DNA of 64,000 nt, taken from assembly GCA_019914995.1 (NCBI GenBank), contig CM034132.1, forward strand, positions 2,792,501-2,856,500, written 5' to 3'. The stretch's first letter is position 1. Each line of letters opens with the position of its first letter. The notes beneath the pieces were generated by a model. The model was not told where the DNA came from. It saw nothing but the letters and a program-made list of their open reading frames with translations, and ran no database searches. Below, piece after piece: positions 15,601 through 30,416 of the stretch. Position numbers and translations under genes: made by a program. This DNA comes from Acanthochlamys bracteata (Eukaryota; Streptophyta; Magnoliopsida; Pandanales; Velloziaceae).

Positions 15601-17171
15601 TATGCTGTCAGTTACTGTGAGTCTTTAGTTTGAGATACTTAGTGTTTTCATAATTCAACTGCCAGGACTTGGATTTGTTACTTCCATAACATTCATCTTC
15701 CTGGTTGGAGTGTTCATGTCATCTTGGCTGGGTGCATCTATACTTAGTCTTGGTGAATGGTTTATTAAGCGGATGCCATTTGTTCGTCATATTTACAATG
15801 CATCCAAGCAGATTAGTTCTGCAATATCACCAGGTATAGCTATCATTCACTGCATTGTTTTGGCATATTGTGCTTCATTTGTGTCAAATATTCTTCTTTT
15901 GCAGATCAGAACACTCAAGCCTTTAAAGAAGTAGCTATCATAAGGCACCCTCGTATAGGCGAATATGCATTTGGATTCATCACTTCAACTGTTTCTCTTC
16001 AGGTGAGCAAAAGTTGCCATGTTCAAAATGCTCAGATAATTTGCAGTATATCCCAGATATGAATGTCAGGTGTTTTTACATGTCTATTCAGTCTTCTAAC
16101 TGCACCTTGAAGTAGTGCTGTACAGTACATGGTTCCCGAACCAGGTGTTTGGGGACTAAAATAGAAGCTTGTATTGCTGAATTTGCTATGATATGTTTAC
16201 TATATACATATTGTTCAGTAACAATGTTTCAGCACTAGGTTCGGTAACAGTTTTTAGCATGCACTATGATATTATCAGCCCCTCTTAGTATGGAAATTAA
16301 CCTTGATTTGCTTCAGCATGTAGCAATACCTGTCAAGTTCACATGGACTAACCTAATTCAGCATCTGATTTATACTGGCCATTGCTGCAACCAATGAAGA
16401 AGATTGGCATAGCATTTCCAAGTGTTCTTTTCTTACTCTGCTTAAGAAATTATGTGCTTTAGATTCCTTGCCTACTGATTTTCTAAGCATATACTGTTTA
16501 TGTAGATTTTGTATTGGTGTTCTATCTTTTGCACATTAGTTATTTCTTCTCTCGTTTGCCTCAAACTTTGATTTACATCTTGCAGACCACTTTGCATAAG
16601 TTTAGTTCTTCTGTAATATAGACCTTGAGCCGCTGACATCCCCTTTGGATAGGCAATGCCTTAGCCACCCTAGCAAGGGTGCTTTTGGCAGGTGTTGAAT
16701 ATGACTTTTTCCTGCAGACATCTGACACTAATTTTGTTCTCTGTTAAGAGTTATTCTGGGGAAGAGGAGCTATGCTGTGTTTATGTGCCAACAAACCATC
16801 TCTATATTGGTGACATATTTTTGGTCAACTCGAAGGATGTTATTAGGCCAAACCTATCTGTCCGTGAAGGAATTGGTAAGTTTTTAACGTACTTATCAGC
16901 ACAGCAAACTAAGGAATCATGTTCACTGTTGGCTTTTGTTTCTTTGTTTTCTTATTATTATGTTACATATTATTGAGATGGTGCTTTTATGAAGTCCTTA
17001 ACTGTTAACTGTTTGCGTGGTGCATTATGCAGTGGTTATATGTTGTTGATGTTATTTTGAATTTCTGTTGCAGAAATTGTGGTCTCTGGGGGAATGTCGA
17101 TGCCACAAATTCTTTCAACGCTTGATTCACATTCAATCCAAGTGGATAGAACTAGATCTAGCAGGAGTTGA
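12605..17171 (+). CDS. LCV2: LIKE-COV protein (DUF502), COV1/LCV family
   Basis: Seven exons (12605-12760, 13807-13859, 14775-14884, 15666-15833, 15905-16002, 16749-16875, 17074-17171) give 269 residues. Family landmarks are present: SWASKKFMTGC near residue 60-70, a first membrane segment VILFPIAVTFYITWWFI, then FVDGFFSPIYAQLGINIFG, a second membrane segment TFIFLVGVFMSSWLGAS, RMPFVRHIYNASKQISSAISP, and the C-terminal VREGIEIVVSGGMSMPQILSTL. The founding member COV1 restrains vascular differentiation in Arabidopsis stems, and relatives act in Golgi/TGN morphology and vacuolar sorting. The start was chosen as MGDDKVIGG to match the family; an in-frame ATG seven codons upstream exists. The LCV2 assignment over LCV1/LCV3 is tentative. 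Confidence 0.95.
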
Positions 17172-20100
17172 GTTAGTAGTGAGTTTTCCTGATTAGTATT
17201 TATTTCAGCTACTGAAATAGCTTTGAAGGTTGGGTATAACTCAAGATTCATGGTGGATCTCAGAAAGATGCACGTGTAAATTATTTTTATTGTTCGCTTG
17301 CAGGTCTGTGTAAATTATTAGCTTTACCCTCTTAGATGTATGCTCAGTTTTCCGACTCCCTATATACGTACCTTCACGGAGTTTGTGTACATCTTCAGTT
17401 TGCGGTTTTTAAGCTACTTTATATTCTCTGGACAATGATCTGTCACAGTTAAGATGTCTCCAGGATTATAATTTCGTCCTCCTTTCAGTATTACGAGAAC
17501 ACATTTGTTGGAAGAAGCTTCTGTAGAACTGTTGTGGTGAACGAAAATAACTACAGCAGTGGTTGGGAAACAAGAATTTTAGTTCTTGTTTTTGGTGAAG
17601 GTCCCAGTGTTTAAACCTTCTTCTTGAACTTGCTGGTACCTTTTGAATGCTGACTGCTCATCAGTGCGCCACTGCCATTGTTTCTACTTTTGCCCAGATA
17701 GGTTGAAACTTTTCGAGATAACAATTTGTGTCCCACAAGATGTGCTTGTAGCATTGTTTTGATATCTATCTATAATTTATTTTACAATGAACTATGATTC
17801 ATTTTTTTTTTTGAAAATTTATTTAGAAAATTTATGTTTTAAATTTACTTCATTGTAAACTAAATGAGGTTTTAAATCTGTTCATAACTTTGGAGTTTAA
17901 GTTTTAATTAGGGGTGGCAATATATGACTCCAACATAAAATCAATTCATTTAATTAGAGTTAACGAATTTGATCCGGCTATTAAATAGGTATCTGAAATT
18001 GATTCACTAATTTGAATTGTCATCTCTTAAAAAAATAATTTTTTTTTATTTTTTCTTTATTTATAATAAAATTTTGGTAATAAAAAATTGATAATAATAA
18101 TTTATAATTTATTAAATTATATTGTATTTATAATTAATTATTTATTTTAATGAAAAATGTGTAAGATGAGAATTATAATTTTTCGAGAGTATTACTATAT
18201 ATGTCTTTTTTTAATGACGAATTTAGATTTTTCGTATAAATAATTTTATCAAAATTTTATTAAATAGTTATGATTATCAAAATTTTTAAATAAATTATTA
18301 GTATGTATTTATAATCATAAAGTTTTAGCTATCATCATATATTTTCACAAAAAAAAAGAAAAATTTTGGATATTCTAAGAAACGATGAATATATTAAGGA
18401 ATGTACATTTTGACGGACATTCACCATATCTCTTAAAATATTGTGCACTTTTAGCTAATTGATTTTATAACTTCACTCAAACTTAAAAATTTAGAATTAA
18501 AAATTAATAATTTTAATAATTAAATAAGTCGATTCTAATTTGATCCGATTATTAAATAGGTTGGATTAGAATTGATAACTTTTATCCATATAAATTTAAA
18601 AATTAGATTAAAATTGAATAAATTTAATTTAATTATTAAATAAGTCTATCTGTAATTGATCTATCAATCTAAATTGTAATCTCTAGTTTTAACTACAATG
18701 CAAGCCAACAATCACATGGTTTTTTTTAAACAAAAACTGAAACTTGGGTGGGATGCTTTTGATAAAACAATGTAGTGTACTGCTAATGTATAGGTCATAT
18801 GTTGCTATCAAGTTGTCTGCTACACCACTTTTGGGTGTATTTTCAATTATATTAAAATTTATTTTTTTAATCAAATTTTAAATTTGAAATTTTTATTTTA
18901 TATTTGAAATTTTTTGGACTTATCAAACTCAATTTTAATTTATTTTTTATCAAATTTAATTTTATGTGGAAGTCATTTATAAAACATCATGTGAGGACGG
19001 ACTAGTGTTGTCCAAAAAAACTGATTGGGATGTTATGTGTAAGTGCCTGCAATTATTTGTATAATCACCAAAGCATCAATAACAACACTATGATTGGAAC
19101 CATATTTCTCCATCAAAATTTCATCAAATGATTAAAGTTAAACTAAAGAATATGCTATTTGGCAGTATATTTTATAATTATTTTATTTTATTATATTTTT
19201 ATAAAATTTTAAAAAACTTTTATAAAAATTTTAAAAATTTTAAACTAAGAAAATTATATCATAAAACTTATATTATAATTTTATTTTTAAAAAAGTTATA
19301 AAAATCAAGTTTGTTCTTAAAAATCTCAAATAAATTATTTCTAAAAATATTATTTATTTTAAGCATTTTCATATAACTCCGGAGTTTGTTTACTTCGTGC
19401 ATAAGCTATTCAAAAGTATTTTTTATTAAAAATGACATTTAAACAATTTTTATTATTTTAATTTTATTTTAAATTTTACTCTTAATAATTACTTCTTTAT
19501 AAATTTATTTTTAAATAAAATAATCATATCTTTTTTTAGATAACTAAAAAAGAAAAACAAAATAGGAAGCCCTAATTTGCAAAATCAAGCTAATCTTGTG
19601 ATGAGATCTAATCTACTACTGCAGAGTCTGCCGACACCGAGGCTGAGTTTCGGTAGTTAACGGTTTCCTTCCGAACCTCCCATGCTCTCTTCTCTTCTCC
19701 TCCTCCGCCAGTTGCTCAATAAAAAATTAAACTAATCTTTCAACTCTCATAAAATTAATTTTCCTTCTTTGATTTTCACACGAAAGTAAGAAATTCAAAG
19801 GGTTGATAATTTCAGTTTCTCTAGTTTCTGTTTGTTTTCGTTCACTTCTTGCTGTTGTTATCTGAATCTTGAGAGTGACAGTTGAACGAACCCCCGCCGA
19901 CACTCACTCACCTCTCTCTCAGCTTATAACTTATCATTCAAGAAGAAGAAGAACAGTTGATAACTAAAATGCTTTCCTTTTTTGTTCTCTGGAAATTTCT
20001 TCATTTGCTTGATTCGTGAGGTATTTTGATTCCGGTTCAATCCAAAAAAAGGATTCCTTTTTCTTTTTGCTTTAAGTCTGCGTTACGTTTTCTATCGAGT

Positions 20101-20288
20101 CGATAAGAATTCTTTCTGGATCTATCTGTTCTCACCATCTCTCTCATTTCTGAACAAAGATTCAATCTTTGTGCTTCTTCTCCAGTGGCTAAATATATGT
20201 TTCTAGATTTTGCGGGTAAGTCTATATTCCAAAGTTTTGATTCAATTTCAATCCCATAGTCGAGTTGGTTGTACATCAATCCAACAGC
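17172..20288. other. AT-rich intergenic region with repeat remnants and LEA leader
   Basis: After the LIKE-COV 3' untranslated region the sequence becomes very AT-rich (17,790-19,560) with no coding signal. It contains a GGGGTGGCAA-type repeat (17,908-18,690) and AT-rich MITE-like blocks (about 19,150-19,530). From about 19,670 a pyrimidine-rich stretch (CTCTTCTCTTCTCCTCCTCC) marks the promoter or leader of the LEA_2 gene. A good splice donor at about 20,214 (GCGGGTAAGT) hints at an intron in the 5' untranslated region, but no clear acceptor was found. Confidence 0.5.
17908..18690. repeat. Degenerate GGGGTGGCAA-type plant repeat
   Basis: The sequence AGGGGTGGCAATATATGACTC at 17,908 opens a widespread type of plant non-autonomous repeat. 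The phrase TTTGATCCGGCTATTAAATAGG near 17,970 recurs as TTTGATCCGATTATTAAATAGG near 18,540, and GAATTGTCATCTCT recurs as AAATTGTAATCTCT near 18,670. This suggests two nested or tandem degenerate copies. No target duplication was identified. Confidence 0.45.
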
Positions 20289-22328
20289 ATGATGCATGCC
20301 AAATCGGATTCCGATGTAACAAGCCTTGACACCTCATCACCGTCCCGATCACCAAAACGGCCGGTATACTATGTTCAGTCGCCGTCCCGGGACTCTCACG
20401 ATGGCGATAAGTCATCGTCAATGCAGGCGACACCTGTTTACAATAGCCCCATGGAATCACCTTCACATCCGTCGTTCCGCCATTCAAGGGCTTCTTCATC
20501 GAGCCGTTTTTCGGGAACGTTTGGCAGGAAAGGTAGTAGGAAGCGGCTTGTGAATGAGAAGGGGTGGCCTGAATGTAATGTGATTGAAGAGGAAGGAACG
20601 TATGATGACCTTGAGGAGGATGGGGGGCTCTCACGGAAGTGCCAGATAGTGATCGCTTTTGTTGGATTTGTACTGCTGTTTACTACGTTCTGCCTTATAA
20701 TTTGGGGAGCTGCGCGGCCGCAGAAAGCCGAAATCTTTGTGAGGGTAATGTGAACTCTCAGCTCATACCCAATTACATTTTGGTGTTTCGAAATGAAATT
20801 TTGTATAGTTTATGAATTGAAATATGTCTGTCAACTAATTTTGAAGTTTCAGAGATATGCCATTCTATTCTAGAACATTGTTTTGCATGAGATGGTTTTG
20901 AACATAGACAAGATTACTTATTCAAAACACATTGCCAAGACTTCTGTGGAGAATGTTTTAGAAACATTTTTCTTCTTAATTTGAAGAGAAATGATAAATT
21001 GACTATGAAGGCAATGAAAGCTTCTTTATTCCATTACTCTGCAAAAGCATGGGCTTGCCTATTTACTAGCATCGTTTTGTTGCAGAGTCTTGCCATGGAT
21101 GATTTTTATTCAGGAGAAGGTACTGATACCACAGGTGTTCCCACCAAGTTGGTCACAGTAAATTGTTCGGTGAAATTAAGTGTATATAATCCTGCAACAA
21201 TGTTTGGGATTCATGTAACTTCCAGCAGTTTCAATCTGATGTTCTCCAAAATCACAATTGCATCTGGGCAGGTATTATACTTCTTGCATCAAGTTTTACT
21301 CTTTTAGCATTATTTGCTCTTTTGAAGTCGATTTTTCATAATTCCATATGCTTTCTTGCTGGTAATGATGATGTGTGTGATAAAATCAATGTCAAATCCC
21401 TTTCAAATTCACAAATTCATTTTGTTTGATAGAGCATCTTCCTACCTACCATGGGTTTATATTTGAACAACCAAAATTCTAACCGTCAAAGCTACCTAAT
21501 GTTCTTTTAATCCAATTTCTATTAAAACGCTTATGGTTTTGTTGCTAAAGAATAGCACTGTTCTTTTTAATCCAATTTTTAATTGGTGGTTGATTGTAGG
21601 TAGCTTATATGTTGATAAACCATGTAGCAACAGTTTGCCATTTAATGGCTAACCTAGGTAGTTCTCCATATTTTGTATCTAGTGTGTTTTATGCAGCCTC
21701 CTAGCAGGTGCATATTGGTTCTCCTTCGCATCTCATTTATCTAATCGTTCGTCTCATCATTGTATCTGGATCATATGAGATTGCAAGCAATTAACAAATT
21801 CAAGCCAACATTAAATATGACTTTGTGTGTGTGCATATACGAATCTGTTATCTAGAAACTGCTTGACATAAAGAAAGAATTTCTTTGATGCATGCTTAGT
21901 TACATTCTTGTTTATGTTTTCTGGTATACATACAGTATGCTGCAATGTGCATTGTTCTCATTTCCTGGTCTCTAACAAAAATAAATGGACTACATGAAAT
22001 TCTTTTGAATGTTTAACTCCATGGAATGTCAATTTGTTATCGGTCACAGTTGCAAAAATACTATCAACCAAGGAAGAGCCACAGAATGGTGAGTGTCATC
22101 TTAAGTGGTGAAAAAGTTCCACTCTACGGCGCAGGAGCAGGCTTAGCTCTTTCAAGCACAGGCGGTTCAGTTCCATTAACACTAGACTTTGAGATAGTCT
22201 CCCGAGGAAACGTAGTAGGAAAACTTGTCAGGGTAAAGCACCGACGGCATGTCTCGTGCCCTCTCACAGTAGATGCAAGCAAATCGAAGCCGATCAGGTT
22301 CAAGCAAAACGCCTGCACTTATGATTAA
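20289..22328 (+). CDS. LEA_2 (LEA hydroxyproline-rich/NDR1-like) membrane protein
   Basis: Three exons (20289-20744, 21086-21271, 22050-22328) give 306 residues. The N-terminal 120 residues are Ser/Pro-rich and cytosolic-looking, with the strongly conserved PVYYVQSPSRDSHDG and HSRASSSSRFSG blocks. One membrane helix follows (IVIAFVGFVLLFTTFCLIIWG, about 123-143), then a LEA_2 domain with LVTVNCSVKLSVYNPATMFGIHV and VPLTLDF. This matches the Arabidopsis At1g45688/At5g42860 group. Function is poorly known; LEA_2 domains occur in membrane-anchored stress and defence proteins. The start MMHAKSD agrees with the family (MHAK); an upstream in-frame ATG at 20,265 is less likely. Confidence 0.92.
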
Positions 22329-22839
22329 CCAGTACTTCATATCAGTGTGTTCATGTTCTTGTATTACTGATTTCCCGAGTGTGGTAATAGTGGTGGTATT
22401 TTGTTTTGTTCATAGCAGTAATCGAATTTTCCGTTTTCAGTAGGGCGTATTATTTGGCAAAGTTACTTTCTTGAAACTTAAATTTCTATACGGTTGAGAT
22501 AATTTAATATTTGTCAGTTGTTTTGCAATGATATCTTATATATATTCTGTTTTTTTTCTTTTTTTTTAACTTGTGCTGTAAATAAATTATTTTACCGAAA
22601 TTAGTCGGACATTCGGACGTTCTCCATATTCGGGTTTAACGGAGATTACATCTGGACCATTGAACGGTCCAGGTTCACTGAGATGTCTCCGAAATAAAAA
22701 GAAACTCTAGTAGAGGGTTTCTTTTCGAACTCTTTAAAAGAGTTGGAGTTGGACTTGGTTATGGAGTCTCTGCTTCTCTCTGTTTACTTCAACTCCAACT
22801 CCAACTCCAACAACAACACCGGCAAAAACAAACTCCCTC

Positions 22840-22850
22840 TCTATATATAC
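22840..22850 (+). promoter_or_regulatory. TATA box of SKS copy B
   Basis: TCTATATATAC lies about 62-72 bases upstream of the copy B ATG at 22,912, identical to the box in the other arm. The promoter proximal sequence is therefore still intact in the broken copy. About 100-200 bases further up, the two copies diverge. Confidence 0.6.
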
Positions 22851-22911
22851 ACAACAATGCCTCTTCTTCTACTCTGTGAATTAAGATTAGAGACTAGAGA
22901 GAGAATCAAAC

Positions 22912-25052
22912 ATGGCAAGATCAGCGACTGCTTCAACGGCAGCCCTCCTCGCAGCAATGGTGGTTTGCTTCTTCGTCTCCGTTGTGGTATCGGAAGACCT
23001 GTACTATCACTGGGACGTGACGTACGGAATCATTGCGCCAATGGGTGTCAAGCAACAAGGAATTCTGATCAACGGAGAGTTCCCGGTCCTAAAATCAGCT
23101 GCACCACGGGCGATAATCTAATCATCGACGTCTTCAACAAACTCACTGAACCCCTTCTCTTCACATGGTACACATTCTTCTTGATTAATTCTTAGTTCAT
23201 GCTATAACTGTTGTTTGCATTGAACAACAATTGAACAATGAATTTACGCATCCATTGAGCAGGAACGGCATCCATCAGACAGGAAATTCATGGCAAGACG
23301 GAATGCCGGGGACTAACTGTCCAATCATGCCTGGGAAAAACTACACATATCGATTTCAAGTAGATGATCAGATGGGAAGCTTTTCATATTACCCGTCCAT
23401 CGGCTTACAGAAGGCTGCCGGAGGCTTTGGAGGGTTGCAAATCAACAGCCGTCCTAATGCACCAGTACCTTACAAGACACCCGCCGACGACTACACGGTA
23501 ATCGTAAACGATTGGTACACCAAGAACCATGGTGTCCTTGAAAAACACTTGATAACGGAGGTGAACTTGGTCACCCTAACGGAGTTCTTATCAACGGCAA
23601 GGCAAGAGCGTTCCCTGCTAATTTGAGCGCCGAGCCCCCGCTCTTCGTGATGGAATTGGGCAAGACGTACAAGTATCGGATATGCAACGTCGGTCTGAAA
23701 ACCACTCTTAGCTTCCGATTCCAAAGCCATGTAATGAAGCTGGTGGAGATGGACGGCACACACATGTTGCAGAATCAGTACCTTTACCTTGACGTTCCCG
23801 TTGGCAGGTGCTTTGCTGTTCTTGTCGAGGCCAACCAAGAACCTGGTGACTACTACATGGTTGCCTCTGCCCGCTTCAACTCTGTTCGTCTTTTTGAGTC
23901 CGATATCATGACCACTGCCGTGATTCGCTACATTGGCTCCAACAGACCTCCGGTGCCTTTTCTACCTCCTGTTCCTTCCGGCGGATTCTGGTCTTCCACA
24001 CAGTTGCTTTCTTTCAAACAAAACCGTACCGTCAACGGTGCAGACGCCAAACCTCAAGGCGCGTATCACTACGGTGAAGGCTCCTTCAGAAAGCTTATCT
24101 TGTCTAGCAACAAGGCCGTCGTTAATGGAAAGGTCCGTTACGGATTCAATGGCGTCTCACACATTGACACCGCAACACCGTTGAAGCTCGCTGAATACTT
24201 CCAATCCACAGAAGGCGTCTTCAAGTACGACATCATGTCCCGCAGACCTGTTGCTGGTTCCGGCAACAACACGGTGGTCGCTCCCAATGTCTTCACTGCA
24301 AGCTACCTTGCGAACTACGAGATTGTGTTCGAGAATTTAGAGGATAAGCCGCAAACCTTCCACCTCGACAGCCACACCTTCTTCCCTGTATCGTAAGTAT
24401 ATTAAATTTTATCTAATTTTTCGACGTACATGTGTTCTTCTCTGACGGATTGATAACATAGAATTTGTTTTGGTAATATATATAGGATGGGTAACGGAAC
24501 ATGGTCGGAGTTGGCGAGATTTGGCTACGATACTCTCAATGCAGCCGGCACGCATACAGTACAAGTGTATCCGAAATCATGGGCAGTAGTGCTTGTAAAA
24601 TTTAACAATCCCGGTATGTGGAATCTCCGATCAGAAGATTCTGAAAGAAGGTACTTAGGCCAGCAGCTCTACATCAGCGTGAAACAGTCAGCGTTCGACT
24701 TTGGATCGCGAATCGAAAAGACAATCCCTGACAATGTTTTGCTCTGCGGAAGTGTTGCAAGTAAAGGCCGCCAGCATCCTCGTAAAGAACTAGCTACCAA
24801 GCAACGTCGTCAACACACTGCTGCTCAAGTTCCTGCTGCAACTCCAACAGAAGCACCTGCTCAGAGTCCGAAAGCCGCAGTGCAGCAGCAGCCGCCGAGA
24901 GCTGGTAGTGTGCCAAAACCTGCAAGGAATAACAACGGTGAAGGTGGCAATAATGGACATAATGCGAGCAGTGGAACGGGATTTCAGCCCTCTCGATTGT
25001 TCTGATCATCTTTTTCATGCACTTTACGACGGTGAATTTCGCATGCCCGTAG
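22912..25052 (+). pseudogene. SKU5-similar (SKS) copy B with three frameshifts
   Basis: Exons 22912-23167, 23263-24392 and 24486-25052 mirror copy A but each is one base shorter. The losses are CCCC to CCC at about 23,082, a six-A run to five at about 23,541, and GGGG to GGG at about 24,978. The first breaks the protein inside GEFPGPKI, the second in the middle cupredoxin domain, and the third removes the GPI-like hydrophobic tail. Splice sites and TATA box are unchanged. One missense change turns FHLDGHTFF into FHLDSHTFF, altering a glycine that SKS proteins usually keep. All three lesions are in homopolymers, so this is either an early pseudogene or a gene damaged only in the assembly. Confidence 0.75.
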
Positions 25053-25054
25053 AG

Positions 25055-25820
25055 ATTGAAGATTTAGTGCCGTAGTTAAAACAGGAGTTTAGTTTGGTCT
25101 TAAGTTTCGTAGATTTTTTTTTTCTGTATCTAGTTTTTTGAACTGCTAACGAAAATGAACAAATTTTGTTCCAAGTTTTAATAAATTAGGTTGCTGGGGA
25201 TAAGTCAAATACAATAAAATATATAAAATTATTTTCAAACTCATTTAAACACAATTAATACAAAAAGTTTAGGGACTGTGATGAAACCAGGGATGTTATG
25301 GGTTTATTTTACTGACTCATTAAATTTATTTTTTCAAACTTTTAATACAAAATAATTAAAATATATTACATAGATATTTTTAGTAAAAATTTTATTTCTT
25401 AAAACTTAATTTTAATTTTATTTTAATATAGAATAAAAAATATTTTATAAATATTTTAATTTAATTTAGAAATAAATTTATCTAAAAAACGCACTATTTG
25501 TTTGGAATATGATTTTTCAATCAATTAGCGAAAATAAATTTTTAAAATTTATTTTTAATACAAAATAAATAAATAATTTAAATAACTTATTTTTAAAAAA
25601 ACATATTTTTTAGTTTGTTTAAAATAATTTTAATATAACATAACTATAAAAATTATTTTATTAAATATTTTAATTTTTTTTCAGTTTATTTTTTAAATTC
25701 ATTTAAACAAAATAAGTTTATATCTAAATAAAAACACGCCCATATACTGGTGGGGACTAAAAGAATGAGTTGCTAGAAAACTTCCAAGAGTCAACCTAAA
25801 TTTTCTTTAACTATTATGGA
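25055..25820. repeat. AT-rich spacer with MITE-like blocks (right arm)
   Basis: Inverted copy of the left-arm spacer at 3,600-4,367. It is nearly pure A/T between about 25,320 and 25,730. Several poly-T and poly-A runs differ by one to three bases from the left copy. Confidence 0.45.
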
Positions 25821-25919
25821 ACAATTTATTCTACAGTGAAAACAAAAAACACAAAGAATCTCTTTTGAGTTTGACAAAGAACAAAAGAACCAGCAGCTGC
25901 GAAGAACAAGAACGAGATA

Positions 25920-28361
<2,442 letters not shown>

Positions 28362-29420
28362 GGATTGTAACACCGAAGGTCAGCTGTAATTTTCAGCTTG
28401 TAGACCACTCATGATAGTTAGAGGCTCGGGGCATTAAGGTGACAAGGCTGATTGAAGATTCCAAAAACTCTTCCATAATGAGTCTCAGTGAAGCCAACTT
28501 TTGTTGTATATCAATTTGTAAATTTTCAATTTTCTAACTCAATTGTTTATTTTGATAGTAACCTAACAATTTTTTGCACCATTCTTGTACAAGAGGGGAT
28601 TTTGCAAAGCTTTCTAAGTGTTTTATCGTTCCAAATAAACACTTCACTATTTTTATAAATTTTTAATAGTACTTTACAAAATTTTTAAAATAAAATAATA
28701 AAAAAATTATATATCATACAATTTTTTTATATATTATTTTATTATTTTTTATGTCAGAAAAGAAAATTTAAATTTATTTTCAAGAAATTATTAAAAAATT
28801 ATTTCATTTAGAAAAAGAAATTTTTATAGGCACTCACAAACGTCCTCCTAAATCTCATCAAATGTGATCTTCATTGTCCAAATTTCTATACAAACTTATT
28901 CATTCATTTTTTTCCTTTTTTGTTTTCTATCAAGACATAGCGCTCTCCTCGCATTGATGAAAGCCCTTGTTTCATAAGAAACATATTTCGATTACAAGCA
29001 CGTTATGGAAAGGTAAACTATGGAGTATAGAGTACACAAAATTTAATTTTGTACAAGAGAATTGCTAGATTCAAGACAAGAATCTTACTAATATGGAAAA
29101 CACGTTACGCACTCAGTAAGGCTTTTGATACACTAAGATGCCATTAACTTAAAATCACTATTACATAGTGCAGATTTTCTATACACTTTGTGTCATACCT
29201 TAAATGAGAGTGTGGGTTTTCTATTCATTTTGTCTATATAGGGCCTGCAGAGAGAAATTGACGAAGCTTGACAAGCCGCCCATCTAAACCACTGCTGCTT
29301 TCTCAAAACAGGTTTCTCAGAGTTCATCTTTGTCCAGTAGATGAGTTGCTGAAGTTCCTCTATCATCACTATCTTTGATATTTGCTTTAATAAATTGTAG
29401 TAATTCCTGCAAACTTGACT

Positions 29421-30416
29421 TCTTGAAAACTTCTGCAACCAATATATATAGTGAACTATAGTAAACTTAAATACTTAATAAAGCTGTAGCCTTGTTGCAT
29501 ACCGGATTTTGTTTATTCCCAATGGGATAAAAATAGAAGCGTAGGATTGTTCTCAAGCTTGAGAGAAAACATTTAGGAGTTAGCCAAAGTTATTTACTTG
29601 TCAAAATTGTAGAACAAAATGTAGGAGAAAGCCGCTTCAAAGTTTCTAGCCCTTTAAAGTAATTGCCCAGCTTCTCCACTAAATTACTTATAGCATTGCA
29701 CTCAATAACCATGGTGTACATATCTTTAAGAAAGATTGTTCTACTCAGAAGTCATGTGAAGCAACCGAAAATTCCAAGATGGTAACCACTAATGCGCAAC
29801 CTACAACCTTTTCAATTGGTGCCACCTGCAATTGAAAAAATTCTTCATGAAGCAAATTGAATCAACAAGTGAACAAACATGCAAACTGGAAAAATAAATG
29901 CAAAGCGGTTATTCGATCGTGTTCAAGATTCCAAATCAGCAGCGCCTTTGACACTTGCTTGTTACTGCTCCTACTCATTCAATCATTCACGGTAGAAGGC
30001 AACCCTCCCTAACAGAAAACATACCTAACTCACTTGGTACAGGGTCTGACTTAAAAATATTGACGAAACTTCCATCTAGTAGTTATGAGCAAACTTCCAG
30101 TGCATCATTAAGAAAAGTTGAAACAGTAAATATGTATCCTCATCAAGTCATCAATATATTTAAAAACATACCTCTAAACTTTTCGTTGATAAATCTGATT
30201 CAAGCAAATATTTGCAACCAATCTTATTGTCAAATGCAACCACCTCAGAACAGGACAGAAAAGCCCCATGGCAATGCATCATAGAAGCCATAGATATGGA
30301 AATTGAGTTTAAGCAGATAACATTCAGAGACAAAGTAGAGCATCAAAAAGTAGCCACATGTATGCAGTAAGTCCAAATTACAACACTGTATTTTAAGAAA
30401 AGGAAGAGATGACTCA
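29421..30416. other. Intergenic segment at the edge of the duplication
   Basis: No supported gene. The C-terminal exons expected for the neighbouring PDI-like pseudogene (second thioredoxin-like domain and ER-retention tail) are not recognisable here, so that gene appears truncated toward the inverted-repeat edge. Confidence 0.4.

Noticed and set aside
20248..20634. 128-residue open frame antisense to LEA_2 exon 1
   Set aside because: Overlaps a conserved coding exon in the opposite strand and matches no family.
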